Shown: in pieces, positions 27,971 through 39,350 of the stretch
How the letters are laid out: every line of letters starts with the position of its first letter
How positions within the stretch are numbered: the stretch's first letter is position 1
Assembly (NCBI GenBank): GCA_947447975.1
Contig: CANFLU010000024.1
Location: 1 to 45,161 of the forward strand
DNA: 45,161 bases
DNA from: Comamonadaceae bacterium
GTDB taxonomy: Bacteria > Pseudomonadota > Gammaproteobacteria > Burkholderiales > Burkholderiaceae_C
Direction of reading: 5' to 3'
Program-made: the position numbers and the translations under genes
The notes under the pieces: generated by a model
The model's database searches: none
What the model was told of the DNA's origin: nothing
The model's input: only the letters and a program-made list of their open reading frames with translations

Positions 27971-29398
27971 ATGAAATTTTCAATGCCAAGGCTTAGTTTT
28001 GTCGGAATGTTGGGGCGCTTGCGCGGTATGTTCAATCTCAATGACAGCCGTTGGGGTCGCTCGGAAGATGCCAAACCTGCGGCGGGAAATGGTGCCGATG
28101 GCGCGCCTAACGCCCCACAGCCTGGCGGACGACCTGAGTCCAAACCCGATACCCGGCCCGACACCCCCGCTTCAAACAGCCCCGGCAACGATCGCCCCGG
28201 TATGGGCCATCGTCCAGGCGCTAACGCTGGCCCCCCCGATCTGGATGAACTATGGCGTGATTTCAATCGCAAATTAAACAGCTGGATGGGTGGTGGCAAT
28301 CGCGGCGGGAAGGGGCGGGGATCCGGTACACCTTTGCCGCCGGATTTCAAGAACATCCAAATTGGCGGCGGCCTGATTGCGGCCGTGCTCATTTTGATTT
28401 GGCTGGCGACCGGTTTTTTCATTGTGCAGGAAGGCCAGCAGGCGGTGATCACGCAGTTTGGTCGCTATAAATCCACGGTGAATGCCGGTTTTAACTGGCG
28501 CCTGCCCTACCCGATACAGCGCCATGAGTTGGTATTTGTCACGCAAATCCGATCCGTCGATGTGGGCCGCGATAACGTGCTAAAGGCTACCGGGCTGCGC
28601 GAGTCGGCCATGCTGACCCAGGACGAGAATATTCTGGATATCAAATTTGCCGTGCAATACCGCCTGAGCGACGCACGTGCCTTTTTGTTTGAAAGCAAAA
28701 ACCCCACGGACGCCGTGGTGCAGGCGGCCGAGACCTCGGTTCGAGAGGTCCTGGGCAAGATGAAAATGGATGCAGCTTTGTCGGAAGAGCGCGACCAGAT
28801 CGCTCCGCGTGTACGCGCCATGATGCAAGACATCTTGGACCGCTACAAAGTGGGTATTGAGGTGGTTGCCATCAACTTGCAGCAAGGTGGTGTGCGCCCA
28901 CCCGAACAAGTGCAGGCCTCGTTTGATGATGTGCTCAAAGCCGGGCAAGAGCGTGAACGCGCCAAAAATGAGGCGCAAGCCTATGCCAACGATGTGATTC
29001 CACGCGCGGTGGGTTCGGCGGCTCGACTGAAAGAAGAGGCGGATGCTTACAAAGCCAAGGTGGTAGCCCAGGCCCAAGGCGATGCACAGCGCTTCCGTTC
29101 GGTGTTCAATGAATACCAAAAAGCGCCCCAGGTCACCCGAGACCGCATGTACCTCGATGCCATGCAGCAAATTTACACCAATGTCACCAAAGTGCTGGTT
29201 GACACCCGTCAGGGTGCGGCTTTATTGAATTTGCCGCTGGAAAAGATACTGCAAATGAACGCGTCAGGGGAGCCCTTGGCAACGCCCGCGACTGCGGCTA
29301 ACCCAGCGGCTGTTGCCCCTAACCCTTCGCCCGCAGTTAACGCGGTGGATCCACGCAGTCGCGAAGCGCTGCGTACCCGTGAGCGCGACGTGCGCTAG
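27971..29398 (+). CDS. hflK: FtsH protease modulator HflK
   Basis: A 475-residue membrane protein of the SPFH (stomatin/prohibitin) family that with HflC encloses FtsH. The N-terminus is a long Gly/Pro/Asp-rich cytoplasmic stretch with the family marker FNLNDSRWGR, then one membrane span (GGGLIAAVLILIWLATGFF, about residues 136-154) and the SPFH domain beginning FIVQEGQQAVITQFG. The C-terminus is Ala/Pro/Asn-rich. The ATG at 27971 has AAGG at a suitable distance; ATGs at 27983, 28007 and 28029 are other possibilities. It lies 39 bases after hflX. Confidence 0.93.
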   Translation: MKFSMPRLSFVGMLGRLRGMFNLNDSRWGRSEDAKPAAGNGADGAPNAPQPGGRPESKPDTRPDTPASNSPGNDRPGMGHRPGANAGPPDLDELWRDFNRKLNSWMGGGNRGGKGRGSGTPLPPDFKNIQIGGGLIAAVLILIWLATGFFIVQEGQQAVITQFGRYKSTVNAGFNWRLPYPIQRHELVFVTQIRSVDVGRDNVLKATGLRESAMLTQDENILDIKFAVQYRLSDARAFLFESKNPTDAVVQAAETSVREVLGKMKMDAALSEERDQIAPRVRAMMQDILDRYKVGIEVVAINLQQGGVRPPEQVQASFDDVLKAGQERERAKNEAQAYANDVIPRAVGSAARLKEEADAYKAKVVAQAQGDAQRFRSVFNEYQKAPQVTRDRMYLDAMQQIYTNVTKVLVDTRQGAALLNLPLEKILQMNASGEPLATPATAANPAAVAPNPSPAVNAVDPRSREALRTRERDVR

Positions 29399-29407
29399 GA
29401 GAACAAC

Positions 29408-30310
29408 ATGAACCGCATTGGATTTATTGTTTCTAGTTTGTTGGTGGTATTGGCGCTGGCAAGCTCCACGCTTTTTGTTGTGGACCAACGCCAGTTTGGC
29501 GTGGTCTATGCACTGGGTCAAATCAAGGACGTCATTACAGAGCCCGGTTTGAACTGGAAACTGCCGCCGCCATTTCAAAACGTGTCTTATATCGATAAAC
29601 GCTTGCTCACTTTGGATAGCAGCGATACCGAGCCCATGCTGACGGCTGAAAAGCAGCGTGTGGTCATCGACTGGTATGTGCGCTGGCGTATCTCAGAGCC
29701 TACCGAATACATCCGCAATGTCGGACTGAACGAGGCGGCTGGAGCCAATCAACTCAACCGGGTGGTGCGCAACGCCTTCCAGGAAGAGATCAATAAGCGC
29801 ACCGTCAAAGAGTTACTCTCGCTCAAGCGAGAGGCTTTGATGGCCGATGTGAAACGCGAGGTACTGGAGAAAGTCAAGGGTGCGAAGCCCTGGGGCGTTG
29901 ATGTGGTCGATGTACGCATCACCCGCGTGGATTATGTGGAGGCCATCACCGAGTCGGTTTACCGCCGCATGGAGGCGGAACGCAAACGCGTGGCCAATGA
30001 ATTGCGCTCCACGGGTGCGGCAGAAGGGGAAAAAATCCGCGCCGATGCCGACCGCCAACGCGAGGTGACGATTGCCAATGCCTACCGCGACGCCCAGAAA
30101 ATAAAAGGCGAGGGTGATGCCGAGGCCGCCCGTATCTATGCGGAGGCGTTCAACCGGGACCCCCAGTTCGCCCAGTTTTACCGTAGCCTTGAGGCTTACA
30201 AAAACAGTTTCGCCAATAAAAGCGATGTGATGGTGCTCGACCCTTCCTCCAGCGAGTTCTTCAAAGTCTTTCGTAACGGCGGCTCAGCTTCGGCACCGGC
30301 CAAGAAATAA
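29408..30310 (+). CDS. hflC: FtsH protease modulator HflC
   Basis: A 300-residue partner of HflK. A single N-terminal membrane span (IGFIVSSLLVVLALASSTLFVVD) anchors an SPFH domain facing the periplasm, beginning RQFGVVYALGQIKDVITEPGLNWKLPPPFQNV, with the long charged helix KRVANELRSTGAAEGEKIRADADRQREV near the end. AGGAGAACAAC before the ATG is the clearest ribosome binding site in this cluster. It ends 92 bases before hisZ; the small DUF2065 gene often found at this spot in betaproteobacteria is absent. Confidence 0.95.
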   Translation: MNRIGFIVSSLLVVLALASSTLFVVDQRQFGVVYALGQIKDVITEPGLNWKLPPPFQNVSYIDKRLLTLDSSDTEPMLTAEKQRVVIDWYVRWRISEPTEYIRNVGLNEAAGANQLNRVVRNAFQEEINKRTVKELLSLKREALMADVKREVLEKVKGAKPWGVDVVDVRITRVDYVEAITESVYRRMEAERKRVANELRSTGAAEGEKIRADADRQREVTIANAYRDAQKIKGEGDAEAARIYAEAFNRDPQFAQFYRSLEAYKNSFANKSDVMVLDPSSSEFFKVFRNGGSASAPAKK

Positions 30311-30402
30311 GCATAGACGCACTTGCGATTCCCGCGCCCTGCCTAGGTGGGGCTCGGGTTTGGCCGGTAAAATCGCGTTTTTAACCGCATCCCCATTTAT
30401 CC

Positions 30403-31557
30403 ATGTCCGCTTGGGTCCTCCCGGATCACATTGCTGATGTGCTGCCTTCCGAGGCGCGGCACATCGAGGAAATCCGTAGAAATTTGCTGGATATGGCCCG
30501 TTGCTATGGCTATGAACTGGTCATGCCGCCGCTATTGGAACACCTGGAGTCCTTGCTGACAGGTACCGGTGAATCGCTGGATTTGCAAACTTTCAAGTTG
30601 GTGGACCAAATTTCTGGTCGGATGCTGGGCCTGCGTGCTGATAGCACTCCGCAAGTGGCACGCATCGATGCCCATTTGCTCAATCGCCAGGGCGTAGCCC
30701 GCCTGTGTTACTGCGGCCCCGTGCTGCACACCCGGCCCGCGGCACCGTATGCCACCCGCGAACCCTTGCAGTTAGGGGCGGAAATTTACGGGCATCAGGG
30801 CGTAGAAGCGGATCTGGAAATTCTGACGCTGGCCCTGGATTGCCTGCGAGCGGCCAAGGTACACGCCTTCATGGTCGACTTGGCCGATGTGCGCATTGTC
30901 AACAGCCTGTTATCGCTCGCCGCCCTTAGCCCATTAGAAACCACTGAAATGCATGCGGCACTTGCCTTCAAAGATACGGCTGCTATTGCCTCCATTGCAC
31001 GTCGCGCGGATGCGGCAGTGCGTCTGGGCCTACAGAACCTGACGCGTTGCTTTGGAGATATGCAGGTGCTCGCGCAGGCGCGCGCCTTGCTTCCCGACCT
31101 GCCGGCCATTTCGCAAGCCCTGGACCAACTCCAATGGTTGGCCGGACATCTGGAAGGTAGCCCGGTTTCTTTCGATCTGGCGGATCTGCGTGGCTACGCT
31201 TATTACAGCGGTGCACGCTTTGCGGTGTATGCCCAAGGCGCATCCAACGCAGTGCTTCGCGGTGGCCGGTACGACGCGGTAGGTTCGGTGTTTGGGCGTG
31301 AGCGACCTGCCGTGGGCTTCAGCCTGGACATCAAGTCCTTGGTGGGTGTGGTGAGCGGCCCGCCTTTGCGTGCAGCTGTACGCGCGCCTTGGGGTGAAGA
31401 CAAAGGTTTGCGCAGTGCGATCGCCAAGCTGCGCAGTGCCGGCGAGACGGTTGTCTGCGTATTGCCTGGTCACGAAAGTGAAATAGAAGAGTTCGATTGT
31501 GATCGTGTGCTAGAAGCGCATGGCGCTGATTGGCACGTCGTTCCCATTAAAAAATAA
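30403..31557 (+). CDS. hisZ: ATP phosphoribosyltransferase regulatory subunit HisZ
   Basis: A 384-residue HisRS-like protein that activates the short-form HisG, the first enzyme of histidine synthesis. It starts [21 protein letters not shown] and shows a motif-2-like [18 protein letters not shown] and [11 protein letters not shown] but lacks the HisRS histidine-binding motif and anticodon domain, the mark of HisZ. hisG is not in the window. Position between hflC and purA is typical for betaproteobacteria. An AT-rich TAAAAT at about 30368-30373 may be a -10 element. Confidence 0.94.
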   Translation: MSAWVLPDHIADVLPSEARHIEEIRRNLLDMARCYGYELVMPPLLEHLESLLTGTGESLDLQTFKLVDQISGRMLGLRADSTPQVARIDAHLLNRQGVARLCYCGPVLHTRPAAPYATREPLQLGAEIYGHQGVEADLEILTLALDCLRAAKVHAFMVDLADVRIVNSLLSLAALSPLETTEMHAALAFKDTAAIASIARRADAAVRLGLQNLTRCFGDMQVLAQARALLPDLPAISQALDQLQWLAGHLEGSPVSFDLADLRGYAYYSGARFAVYAQGASNAVLRGGRYDAVGSVFGRERPAVGFSLDIKSLVGVVSGPPLRAAVRAPWGEDKGLRSAIAKLRSAGETVVCVLPGHESEIEEFDCDRVLEAHGADWHVVPIKK

Positions 31558-32943
<1,386 letters not shown>

Positions 32944-33021
32944 ATCTAGCGGGCGTAGAGTGGTTTTTTTAAGTGGCAGCAGCGGTATCAGCCGTTGATC
33001 GTATTTACCGAGGAGCTGGGT

Positions 33022-33546
33022 ATGTTGACGGAAGACGGCAAACATTTGTACGTGAGCTATGACGAGTACCACAACCTGATCGAAAAGCTCGCGATCAAAG
33101 TGTTCCAGTCGGGTTGGGAGTTCGATACGATTTTGTGCCTAGCGCGTGGGGGCATGCGTCCGGGCGACATTTTGTCCAGGGTGTTTGATAAGCCGTTGGC
33201 CATCATGTCCACCAGTTCTTACCGCTCCGACGCCGGTACAGTGCAAGGCCATTTGGACATCGCGCGTTTTATCACCACGCCTAAGGGCGAGATTGCTGGC
33301 AAGGTCTTGCTGGTCGATGATCTGGCCGACTCGGGACATACGCTCAACGCAGTGATCCACCAGCTAAAAAATAATTACGCACCCATAACGGAGTTGCGTA
33401 GCGCAGTGATCTGGACCAAAGCCTTGTCCACTTTCACTCCGGATTATTCGGTGGAATTTTTGCCCACCAACCCCTGGATCCATCAGCCTTTTGAGAGCTA
33501 TGACGCCATGCGCCCAGCGCAGTTGATCCAAAAATGGAGCGTTTAG
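33022..33546 (+). CDS. Purine-type phosphoribosyltransferase (xanthine/hypoxanthine-like)
   Basis: A 174-residue type I phosphoribosyltransferase. The PRPP-binding motif VLLVDDLADSGHTL and the upstream CLARGGMRPGDIL (pyrophosphate loop) are clear. The closing NPWIHQPFE resembles Gpt-like enzymes that act on xanthine, hypoxanthine or guanine. The start at 33022 has AGGAG six bases upstream; a longer TTG start at 32995 is less likely. It follows purA by 78 bases, in keeping with purine salvage. The base it uses cannot be decided from the sequence. Confidence 0.85.
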   Translation: MLTEDGKHLYVSYDEYHNLIEKLAIKVFQSGWEFDTILCLARGGMRPGDILSRVFDKPLAIMSTSSYRSDAGTVQGHLDIARFITTPKGEIAGKVLLVDDLADSGHTLNAVIHQLKNNYAPITELRSAVIWTKALSTFTPDYSVEFLPTNPWIHQPFESYDAMRPAQLIQKWSV

Positions 33547-33559
33547 AAGGGTTACGCCG

Positions 33560-34768
33560 ATGAAGCACCTAAGCACCACGCTGATTCACCACCCCTACGA
33601 TCCACCGGGCGGTTTTGAAGCGCCAGCCGAGGGTGTTTTTAAAGCGTCCACCGTTTTTTTTCCTTCGGTGGCGGCGATGCGTAGCCGGCAGTGGAAAGAC
33701 AAAAGCGCTTACACCTATGGCCTGCACGGCACGCCAACGACCTATACCCTCGAAGAGCGCTTGTGCAGTTTGGAAGGCGGCCAGCAATGTGTTCTCACCC
33801 CCAGTGGCCTTTCGGCTATTGCCTTAGTCGCTTTGGCCTTACTGCAATCGGGTGACGAGGTATTGCTGCCGGACAATTGTTACGAGCCTAACAAGACGCT
33901 CGTAGAGGGCGAATTGGTGGGTTGGGGTGTGAGGCACCGGTTTTACAACCCCATGGATCCGCAGGACTTGCAGTCCAAGCTCTCTGATGCGACCCGTCTG
34001 GTTTGGTTGGAAGCGCCGGGCTCGGTGACCCTAGAGTTTCCCGACCTGGCTGCGCTAACCCTTATTGCTAAGCAGCACGGCGCCTTGGTGGCCTTAGATA
34101 ACACCTGGGGCGCCGGCATTGCCTTTGCGCCTTTTGACCTTGTGCCAGGCACGCCATGTGCAGTTGATATTTCTATTCAGGCGCTCACTAAGTACCCCAG
34201 CGGTGGTGGTGATGTTTTGATGGGTAGCGTGATCACACAGAATGCGGATTTGCACATGCGTATCAAGCTGTGCCATATGCGCATGGGCTTGAACGTGGGC
34301 GCCAATGATGCCGAGTTGGTCTTGCGCGGATTACCGTCCATCACCATGCGCTACCGCGCCCAAGACCAGAGCACGCGTATTTTGGCCAGTTGGTGCCAGA
34401 CACAGGCGGCATTTGTACAGGTATTGCATCCAGCGCTCAGTACCTCGCCGGGTCATGCCCATTGGCAGCGCCTGTGCGCTCCCGAAGGTCCTGGTGCTGC
34501 CGCATGCCTGTTCAGCGTGGTGATAGACCCGGCGTATACGCAACACCAGGTCGATGCCTTTTGCGATAGTTTGCAGTTGTTTAAGCTGGGTTACAGCTGG
34601 GCCGGACCGGTGAGTTTGGTCGTGCCCTACAACCTGGCGCGTATGCGTGGTGCCTGGCCTGCGGCTATTGCCCCTGGCACGCTGGTTCGCTTCGCGGTGG
34701 GTTTCGAGGCGACCGACGACTTGCAGGCTGATATTGCGCAGGCATTACGCGCCTTACCGCCCCCATAA
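33560..34768 (+). CDS. metC: Cystathionine beta-lyase (MetC-type, PLP-dependent)
   Basis: A 402-residue Cys/Met-metabolism PLP enzyme. The PLP lysine is in SIQALTKYPSGGGDVLMG, and the substrate and phosphate contacts YTYGLHGTPTTYTLEERL and EAPGSVTLEFPDL match bacterial cystathionine beta-lyases, which release homocysteine, pyruvate and ammonia. Cystathionine gamma-synthases and sulfhydrylases belong to the same fold, so substrate choice is inferred from the VLMG and NTWGAGI contexts. It starts 13 bases past the phosphoribosyltransferase and its end overlaps the convergent YgjP-type gene by 15 bases. Confidence 0.88.
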   Translation: MKHLSTTLIHHPYDPPGGFEAPAEGVFKASTVFFPSVAAMRSRQWKDKSAYTYGLHGTPTTYTLEERLCSLEGGQQCVLTPSGLSAIALVALALLQSGDEVLLPDNCYEPNKTLVEGELVGWGVRHRFYNPMDPQDLQSKLSDATRLVWLEAPGSVTLEFPDLAALTLIAKQHGALVALDNTWGAGIAFAPFDLVPGTPCAVDISIQALTKYPSGGGDVLMGSVITQNADLHMRIKLCHMRMGLNVGANDAELVLRGLPSITMRYRAQDQSTRILASWCQTQAAFVQVLHPALSTSPGHAHWQRLCAPEGPGAAACLFSVVIDPAYTQHQVDAFCDSLQLFKLGYSWAGPVSLVVPYNLARMRGAWPAAIAPGTLVRFAVGFEATDDLQADIAQALRALPPP

Positions 34769-35287
34769 ACTGCTGCCGCCTGCGTCCAGATGTGTCAGGT
34801 ACACACGCAGCTCGAACTCCAATTGGTGGTAGCGCGGCTCCATGTGTTCGCATAATTGGTAAAAGCTTTTGTCATGGTCTTTCTCGCGCAAGTGGGCCAG
34901 TTCGTGGACCACGATCATGCGTAAAAAGTCTTCTGGCGCTGATTTGAAAATACTAGCGATGCGCAACTCACGTTTGGCCTTGAGTTTGGCGCCTTGCACA
35001 CGTGAAATGCGGGTATGCGTACCAAGCGCATGGGCAATCACTTGCAATTTGCTGTCGTACGCGACTTTGCTGAGGGTGGCCGCACTGCGCATGTGGCTTT
35101 GCCGAATGTCCTGCACATACGCGTACAAAGCCCCGTCGGTGCGCACCGCGTGGGCGTGTGGGTATCGGCCCAATAGCCAATCCCCTACGGTGCCCGCCGT
35201 TAGCATGTTGAGCACTTGGGATACCGTGTCCTGGGGATAGGCACGCAAATAGGGCGCGGCTACAGGCCTGGCAATTGCGCTGCTCAC
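34754..35287 (-). CDS. YgjP-type metal-dependent hydrolase (DUF45 / WLM-like HExxH protein)
   Basis: A 177-residue protein with the zinc motif HELAHLREKDH (His128, Glu129, His132, His138), as in the YgjP/DUF45 family. It has no signal peptide or membrane span, so it is cytoplasmic. YgjP proteins are annotated either as metalloproteases or as UTP pyrophosphatases; the sequence does not decide. The start is GTG at 35287, preceded by GGAGG at good spacing; an out-of-frame ATG two bases earlier reads ATG TGA and cannot be used. It sits 30 bases downstream of lysS and overlaps metC tail to tail. Confidence 0.82.
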   Translation of the reverse strand: MSSAIARPVAAPYLRAYPQDTVSQVLNMLTAGTVGDWLLGRYPHAHAVRTDGALYAYVQDIRQSHMRSAATLSKVAYDSKLQVIAHALGTHTRISRVQGAKLKAKRELRIASIFKSAPEDFLRMIVVHELAHLREKDHDKSFYQLCEHMEPRYHQLEFELRVYLTHLDAGGSSLWGR

Positions 35288-35317
35288 ATCCCCACCTCCG
35301 CCCGCTTCGGAGCCAGC

Positions 35318-36865
35318 TCAGTTTTCCCGGCGCAATGCGGGGAACAAAATCACATCACGGATGCTGGCGCTATCAGTTAGCAGCATCATGAGGCGATCGA
35401 TGCCGATACCGCAACCTCCGGTGGGTGGCATGCCGTATTCCAAGGCGCGCACAAAGTCGTGGTCGTAAAACATGGCCTCGTCGTCGCCGCTGTCTTTGGC
35501 GCTAACCTGCGCAGCAAAGCGTGCCGCCTGGTCTTGCGCGTCGTTGAGTTCGCTAAATCCGTTGCCAAATTCCCGGCCAGTGATATAGAGCTCAAAGCGC
35601 TCGGTCACTTCCGGGTCAGTATCGCTGGCGCGGGCCAGGGGAGAAATTTCGACCGGGTGTTCGCAGATAAACGTGGGTTGCCACAACTGGTCTTCGACAT
35701 GCTCCTCAAAATACAGGACTTGCAAACTTGCAAGGCTGCGCTTGGACAATTGGTTTTTGACATCGCTCAAACCTGCTTTGCGCAATTCGCTGCGCAGCCA
35801 GTCCAAGCTGTTGACGTTCGGGCCAGCGTCTGTGTATTTTTCTATCGCTTCCAATATCGTCAATCGTTCGAATGGCGCGGCCAGATCCACCGGTTTGCCA
35901 CCGTAACTCAGGGCCAATGAACCGACGGCTTTGAGCGCTGCATCGCGTACCAGTGCTTCTGTGAACTCCATGAGGTCACGGTAATTCCAATAGGCCGCAT
36001 AAAACTCCATCATGGTGAATTCGGGGTTATGGCGCACCGAAATACCTTCGTTGCGGAAGTTGCGGTTAATTTCAAAAACCCGGTCAAAGCCCCCGACGAT
36101 CAAGCGTTTGAGGTAAAGCTCCGGTGCGATACGCAAAAACATTTGTTGGTCCAGCGCGTTGTGGTGCGTGGTAAACGGTTTGGCGTTAGCACCACCAGGT
36201 ATGGGGTGCAGCATCGGCGTTTCCACCTCTAAGAAGCCGTGTTGCACCATAAAGGCGCGAATGCTGCTGACCGCAGTGCTGCGCGCCACAAAGCGCTTGC
36301 GGGCCGCTTCATCGGTCATCAGGTCTATATAGCGCTGGCGGTATTTCACTTCCTGGTCATGGATACCATGGAATTTGTCCGGCATGGGGCGCAGGCTTTT
36401 GGTCAATAAGCGCACAACATTTGCATGCACGGACAGTTCGCCGGTCTTGGTTTTGAATAGTCGACCGGTGGCTGCCACGATATCGCCCAAATCCCAATGT
36501 TTGAAGTCCTCGTATTTTTCGGCCCCTACTTCTTCGCCCTTGACGTAGATCTGAATCCGCCCATTGCTTGGTCCAAACGATGCATCTTGCAAGGTACAAA
36601 AACTGGCTTTTCCCATGACGCGCTTGAGCATCATGCGACCTGCAACCTTGACTTCAATATGTAGCTCTAGCAGTTCTTCGGCTGTTTTTTCTTCGTACAG
36701 TGCAAATAGATTGGCTGCTACCTGATCGGGCGCAAAGTCGTTGGGAAAGGCGGGGCCCTGACCTTGTGCTTGGCGTTCGCGCAGGGTATTTAGCTTTTCG
36801 CGTCGCTCCAAAATGAGCTGGTTTTCGTCGATGGGGGCTGCTGGCGGCGTAATGGCTTCGGACAT
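35318..36865 (-). CDS. lysS: Lysyl-tRNA synthetase (class II)
   Basis: A 515-residue class II lysyl-tRNA synthetase. The N-terminal OB-fold anticodon domain includes [20 protein letters not shown]; motif 2 is [20 protein letters not shown] and motif 3 is [16 protein letters not shown]. The end ([15 protein letters not shown]) is canonical. I chose the ATG at 36865 ([11 protein letters not shown]) because the open frame further upstream adds unrelated residues. TAGAAT on the reverse strand at 36941-36936 is a candidate -10, about 65 bases upstream of the start codon. YgjP-type follows in the same direction. Confidence 0.97.
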   Translation of the reverse strand: MSEAITPPAAPIDENQLILERREKLNTLRERQAQGQGPAFPNDFAPDQVAANLFALYEEKTAEELLELHIEVKVAGRMMLKRVMGKASFCTLQDASFGPSNGRIQIYVKGEEVGAEKYEDFKHWDLGDIVAATGRLFKTKTGELSVHANVVRLLTKSLRPMPDKFHGIHDQEVKYRQRYIDLMTDEAARKRFVARSTAVSSIRAFMVQHGFLEVETPMLHPIPGGANAKPFTTHHNALDQQMFLRIAPELYLKRLIVGGFDRVFEINRNFRNEGISVRHNPEFTMMEFYAAYWNYRDLMEFTEALVRDAALKAVGSLALSYGGKPVDLAAPFERLTILEAIEKYTDAGPNVNSLDWLRSELRKAGLSDVKNQLSKRSLASLQVLYFEEHVEDQLWQPTFICEHPVEISPLARASDTDPEVTERFELYITGREFGNGFSELNDAQDQAARFAAQVSAKDSGDDEAMFYDHDFVRALEYGMPPTGGCGIGIDRLMMLLTDSASIRDVILFPALRREN

Positions 36866-37013
36866 GGATCTGCGCTCAAAAGAGAAAAAATGCGGGCCGT
36901 TCAATGCGGTAGTTCGGCCGCACGGCGAAGCTCTGATTCTAAGAGCCTACCGGTGGCGATTATCATCCGGCCTATTTCCTGCAAATGGCTCGCGTCACGC
37001 GATCCTTATTGAC

Positions 37014-37583
37014 ATGCCTTACCAAATTGTTTCGATGGTGTTGGACCTTGTCGTCGGCGTGATCGGCGGGGCCTGTTTGCTGCGCCTTTATATGCAGCAA
37101 CAACGTATTGCGATGTCGGCGCGGGCTGGCAATCCGATCGGCCCCTTTTTGTTTGCGGTGAGCGACTGGATTGTGTTGCCGCTGCGTCGTGTGTTGCCGG
37201 GCTTGGCCTGGTTGGATCTGGCCAGCTTACTGGCCGCCTATGTTTTGGAGTTGGCGCAGTATTCCCTGTTATGGCTGATACAAGGCATGCCCTACGGCTA
37301 TGGGGCAGTGGCCGGGTTGGCGGGAGTAGGGATGTTGCGATTAGCGGTTTCGGGTACGACGACTATTGTTTTCATCTACGCACTCTTATCCTGGGTGCAG
37401 TCCGCCTCACCAGTGTCCGACTTGCTAGATCGCCTGGTAGCGCCTTTGTTAGCCCCTATTCGTCGTTATCTGCCCTTGGTCGGGGGGGTAGATTTATCAC
37501 CGCTTGCCTTGCTGCTCGCGCTGCAAATCGCGGGACTACTCATCCATCCGCTCGATGGCGTTATCCTGATGCTACTGGCTTAA
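37014..37583 (+). CDS. YggT family integral membrane protein
   Basis: A 189-residue protein made of two YggT repeats, each a pair of hydrophobic helices around an FxxRxxxPxxRPxRR-like turn: SDWIVLPLRRVLPGLAWLDL in the first half and LDRLVAPLLAPIRRYLPLVGGVDLSPL in the second. YggT proteins are linked to osmotic stress, cytochrome or division functions in different bacteria, with no settled biochemical role. The ATG at 37014 fits the hydrophobic start; the open frame extends further upstream into the divergent lysS. The 148-base gap to lysS carries a small dyad GCTCT-GATTCTA-AGAGC (36930-36945). It converges on accD. Confidence 0.86.
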   Translation: MPYQIVSMVLDLVVGVIGGACLLRLYMQQQRIAMSARAGNPIGPFLFAVSDWIVLPLRRVLPGLAWLDLASLLAAYVLELAQYSLLWLIQGMPYGYGAVAGLAGVGMLRLAVSGTTTIVFIYALLSWVQSASPVSDLLDRLVAPLLAPIRRYLPLVGGVDLSPLALLLALQIAGLLIHPLDGVILMLLA

Positions 37584-37604
37584 GGTGCGATTGGAGCGTC
37601 CCGC

Positions 37605-38477
37605 TTAAATTACCGCGTCAGTCGGATGGCGCTGCAGCATTGCCAGCGCCTCGGCCACGGTTTTTCGCATTTCGCGTCGGTCACAAATGAGGTCAATCGC
37701 ACCTTTGGTTTGCAAAAACTCAGAGCGCTGGAAACCTTCAGGCAGAGTGACCCGAACGGTAGATTCGATTACGCGCGGACCGGCAAAACCGATCAAGGCC
37801 TTGGGTTCAGCAATGACGATGTCCCCCAGAAACGCAAAACCAGCGCTTACGCCGCCCATAGTCGGGTCGGTGAGCACGCTGATATAGGGCAATCCCTTTT
37901 TGGCCAGGCGCGTGAGAGAGGCGTTTGTTTTGGCCATTTGCATCAAGCTGAGTAAACCCTCCTGCATGCGGGCACCGCCGGTGGCGGTGAAGCACAAAAA
38001 TGCTGATTTTTGCTCCATGGCCGCCTCTACACCGCGCACAAAACGCTCGCCCACCACGGAGCCCATGCTGCCACCCATGAATTCAAATTCAAAACAGGCG
38101 GCTACCACGCCAATGCCATGTACCGAGCCGCCGATAACAACCAGCGCATCCGTTTCATTGGTATTTTCCAGGGCCTCTTTGAGGCGCTCGGGGTATTTGC
38201 GGCTGTCTTTGAATTTGAGTGCGTCCACCGGCAACACTTCCTGACCGATTTCAAATCGGCCTTCGTTATCCAAAAACGCATCGAGCCGGGCCCGCGCGCC
38301 AATGCGATGGTGGTGGCTGCAAGTGGGACAGACATTGACGTTTTGCTCCAAGTCCGACTTGTACAGCACTGTTTCACAGCCAGGGCATTTGACCCAAAGC
38401 CCCTCGGGCACCGTACGGCGGTCCGCTGGGTCCGTTTGCTCAATTTTGGCGGGTAGCAATTTTTCAAGCCAACTCAT
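37605..38477 (-). CDS. accD: Acetyl-CoA carboxylase carboxyltransferase subunit beta
   Basis: A 290-residue subunit of the carboxyltransferase that makes malonyl-CoA for fatty acid synthesis. The N-terminal zinc ribbon has CPGC and CPTC pairs ([13 protein letters not shown]...[12 protein letters not shown]). The crotonase-like core contains [18 protein letters not shown] and [31 protein letters not shown] lies just upstream of the start. It is last in the trp-accD cluster and 51 bases after trpA. The folC gene that often follows accD in this group is not there; a convergent YggT gene is. Confidence 0.97.
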   Translation of the reverse strand: MSWLEKLLPAKIEQTDPADRRTVPEGLWVKCPGCETVLYKSDLEQNVNVCPTCSHHHRIGARARLDAFLDNEGRFEIGQEVLPVDALKFKDSRKYPERLKEALENTNETDALVVIGGSVHGIGVVAACFEFEFMGGSMGSVVGERFVRGVEAAMEQKSAFLCFTATGGARMQEGLLSLMQMAKTNASLTRLAKKGLPYISVLTDPTMGGVSAGFAFLGDIVIAEPKALIGFAGPRVIESTVRVTLPEGFQRSEFLQTKGAIDLICDRREMRKTVAEALAMLQRHPTDAVI

Positions 38478-38528
38478 AGTCTTTCTCCGTGTGTTGCATG
38501 CCCATGGCTTGCGGATTCCAAGCCGGTG

Positions 38529-39350
38529 TCAGGCATCCATAGCGCTTCGCACTTGGGCCAAGAAGGCATTTGCGGTAGGCGCCACTGTATCGCGCGTTGC
38601 ATTCTCAATCAATTGGATCATTTTGCTACCGATCACCACTGCGTCGGCCACCTTGGCAATGGTTGCGGCGGTCGCGCCGTCGCGTATGCCAAAGCCCACA
38701 CCCACGGGAATCTGGATATGGCGGCGAATGCGCGGCAGCATCGCACCCACTGCATCGGTGTCTAGCGTGCCCGCGCCCGTCACGCCTTTGAGTGAGACGT
38801 AATAGACATAACCGCTGGCAACCGCTGCCACCTGGGCCATGCGCTCATCGGTACTGGTGGGGGCGAGCAAAAATATCAAATCCATATTGCGGGCCCGCAG
38901 CTGGGCAGCGAAGTCGACGCATTCCTCGGGCGGGTAGTCCACCACCAGCACGCCGTCCACCCCGGCTTGCGCGGCATCGTCCACGAAGGGGCTGTCCACG
39001 CCGGGCGCGGCATGGCGCTGGTCATAGCGCTCTATGGGGTTGGCATAGCCCATCAGCACCACCGGCGTGTTGTTGTTGGTGCGCCTAAATTGGCGCACCA
39101 TGTCCAGCACCTGCACCATACCTATGCCCATGGACAGGGCTTTGTCGCCCGAGCGCTGGATTACCGGACCGTCGGCGCTGGGGTCGGAAAAGGGGACGCC
39201 CAGTTCGATGACATCGGCCCCGGCAGCCACCATGGCGTGCATGAGCTCGGGCGTCACATCTGCATAAGGGAAACCAGCGGTGACAAAAGGAATCAAGGCT
39301 TTTCGTCCTTGCGCTTGCAGGGCGGCAAACGTACTTTGAATCCGGCTCAT
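38529..39350 (-). CDS. trpA: Tryptophan synthase alpha chain
   Basis: A 273-residue TIM barrel that cleaves indole-3-glycerol phosphate and channels indole to TrpB. The catalytic glutamate is in [15 protein letters not shown], the catalytic aspartate in [11 protein letters not shown], and the phosphate loop is [11 protein letters not shown]. The ATG at 39350 overlaps the trpB stop (ATGA), fixing the start and coupling the two chains. Family-typical [16 protein letters not shown] is present. Confidence 0.97.
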   Translation of the reverse strand: MSRIQSTFAALQAQGRKALIPFVTAGFPYADVTPELMHAMVAAGADVIELGVPFSDPSADGPVIQRSGDKALSMGIGMVQVLDMVRQFRRTNNNTPVVLMGYANPIERYDQRHAAPGVDSPFVDDAAQAGVDGVLVVDYPPEECVDFAAQLRARNMDLIFLLAPTSTDERMAQVAAVASGYVYYVSLKGVTGAGTLDTDAVGAMLPRIRRHIQIPVGVGFGIRDGATAATIAKVADAVVIGSKMIQLIENATRDTVAPTANAFLAQVRSAMDA

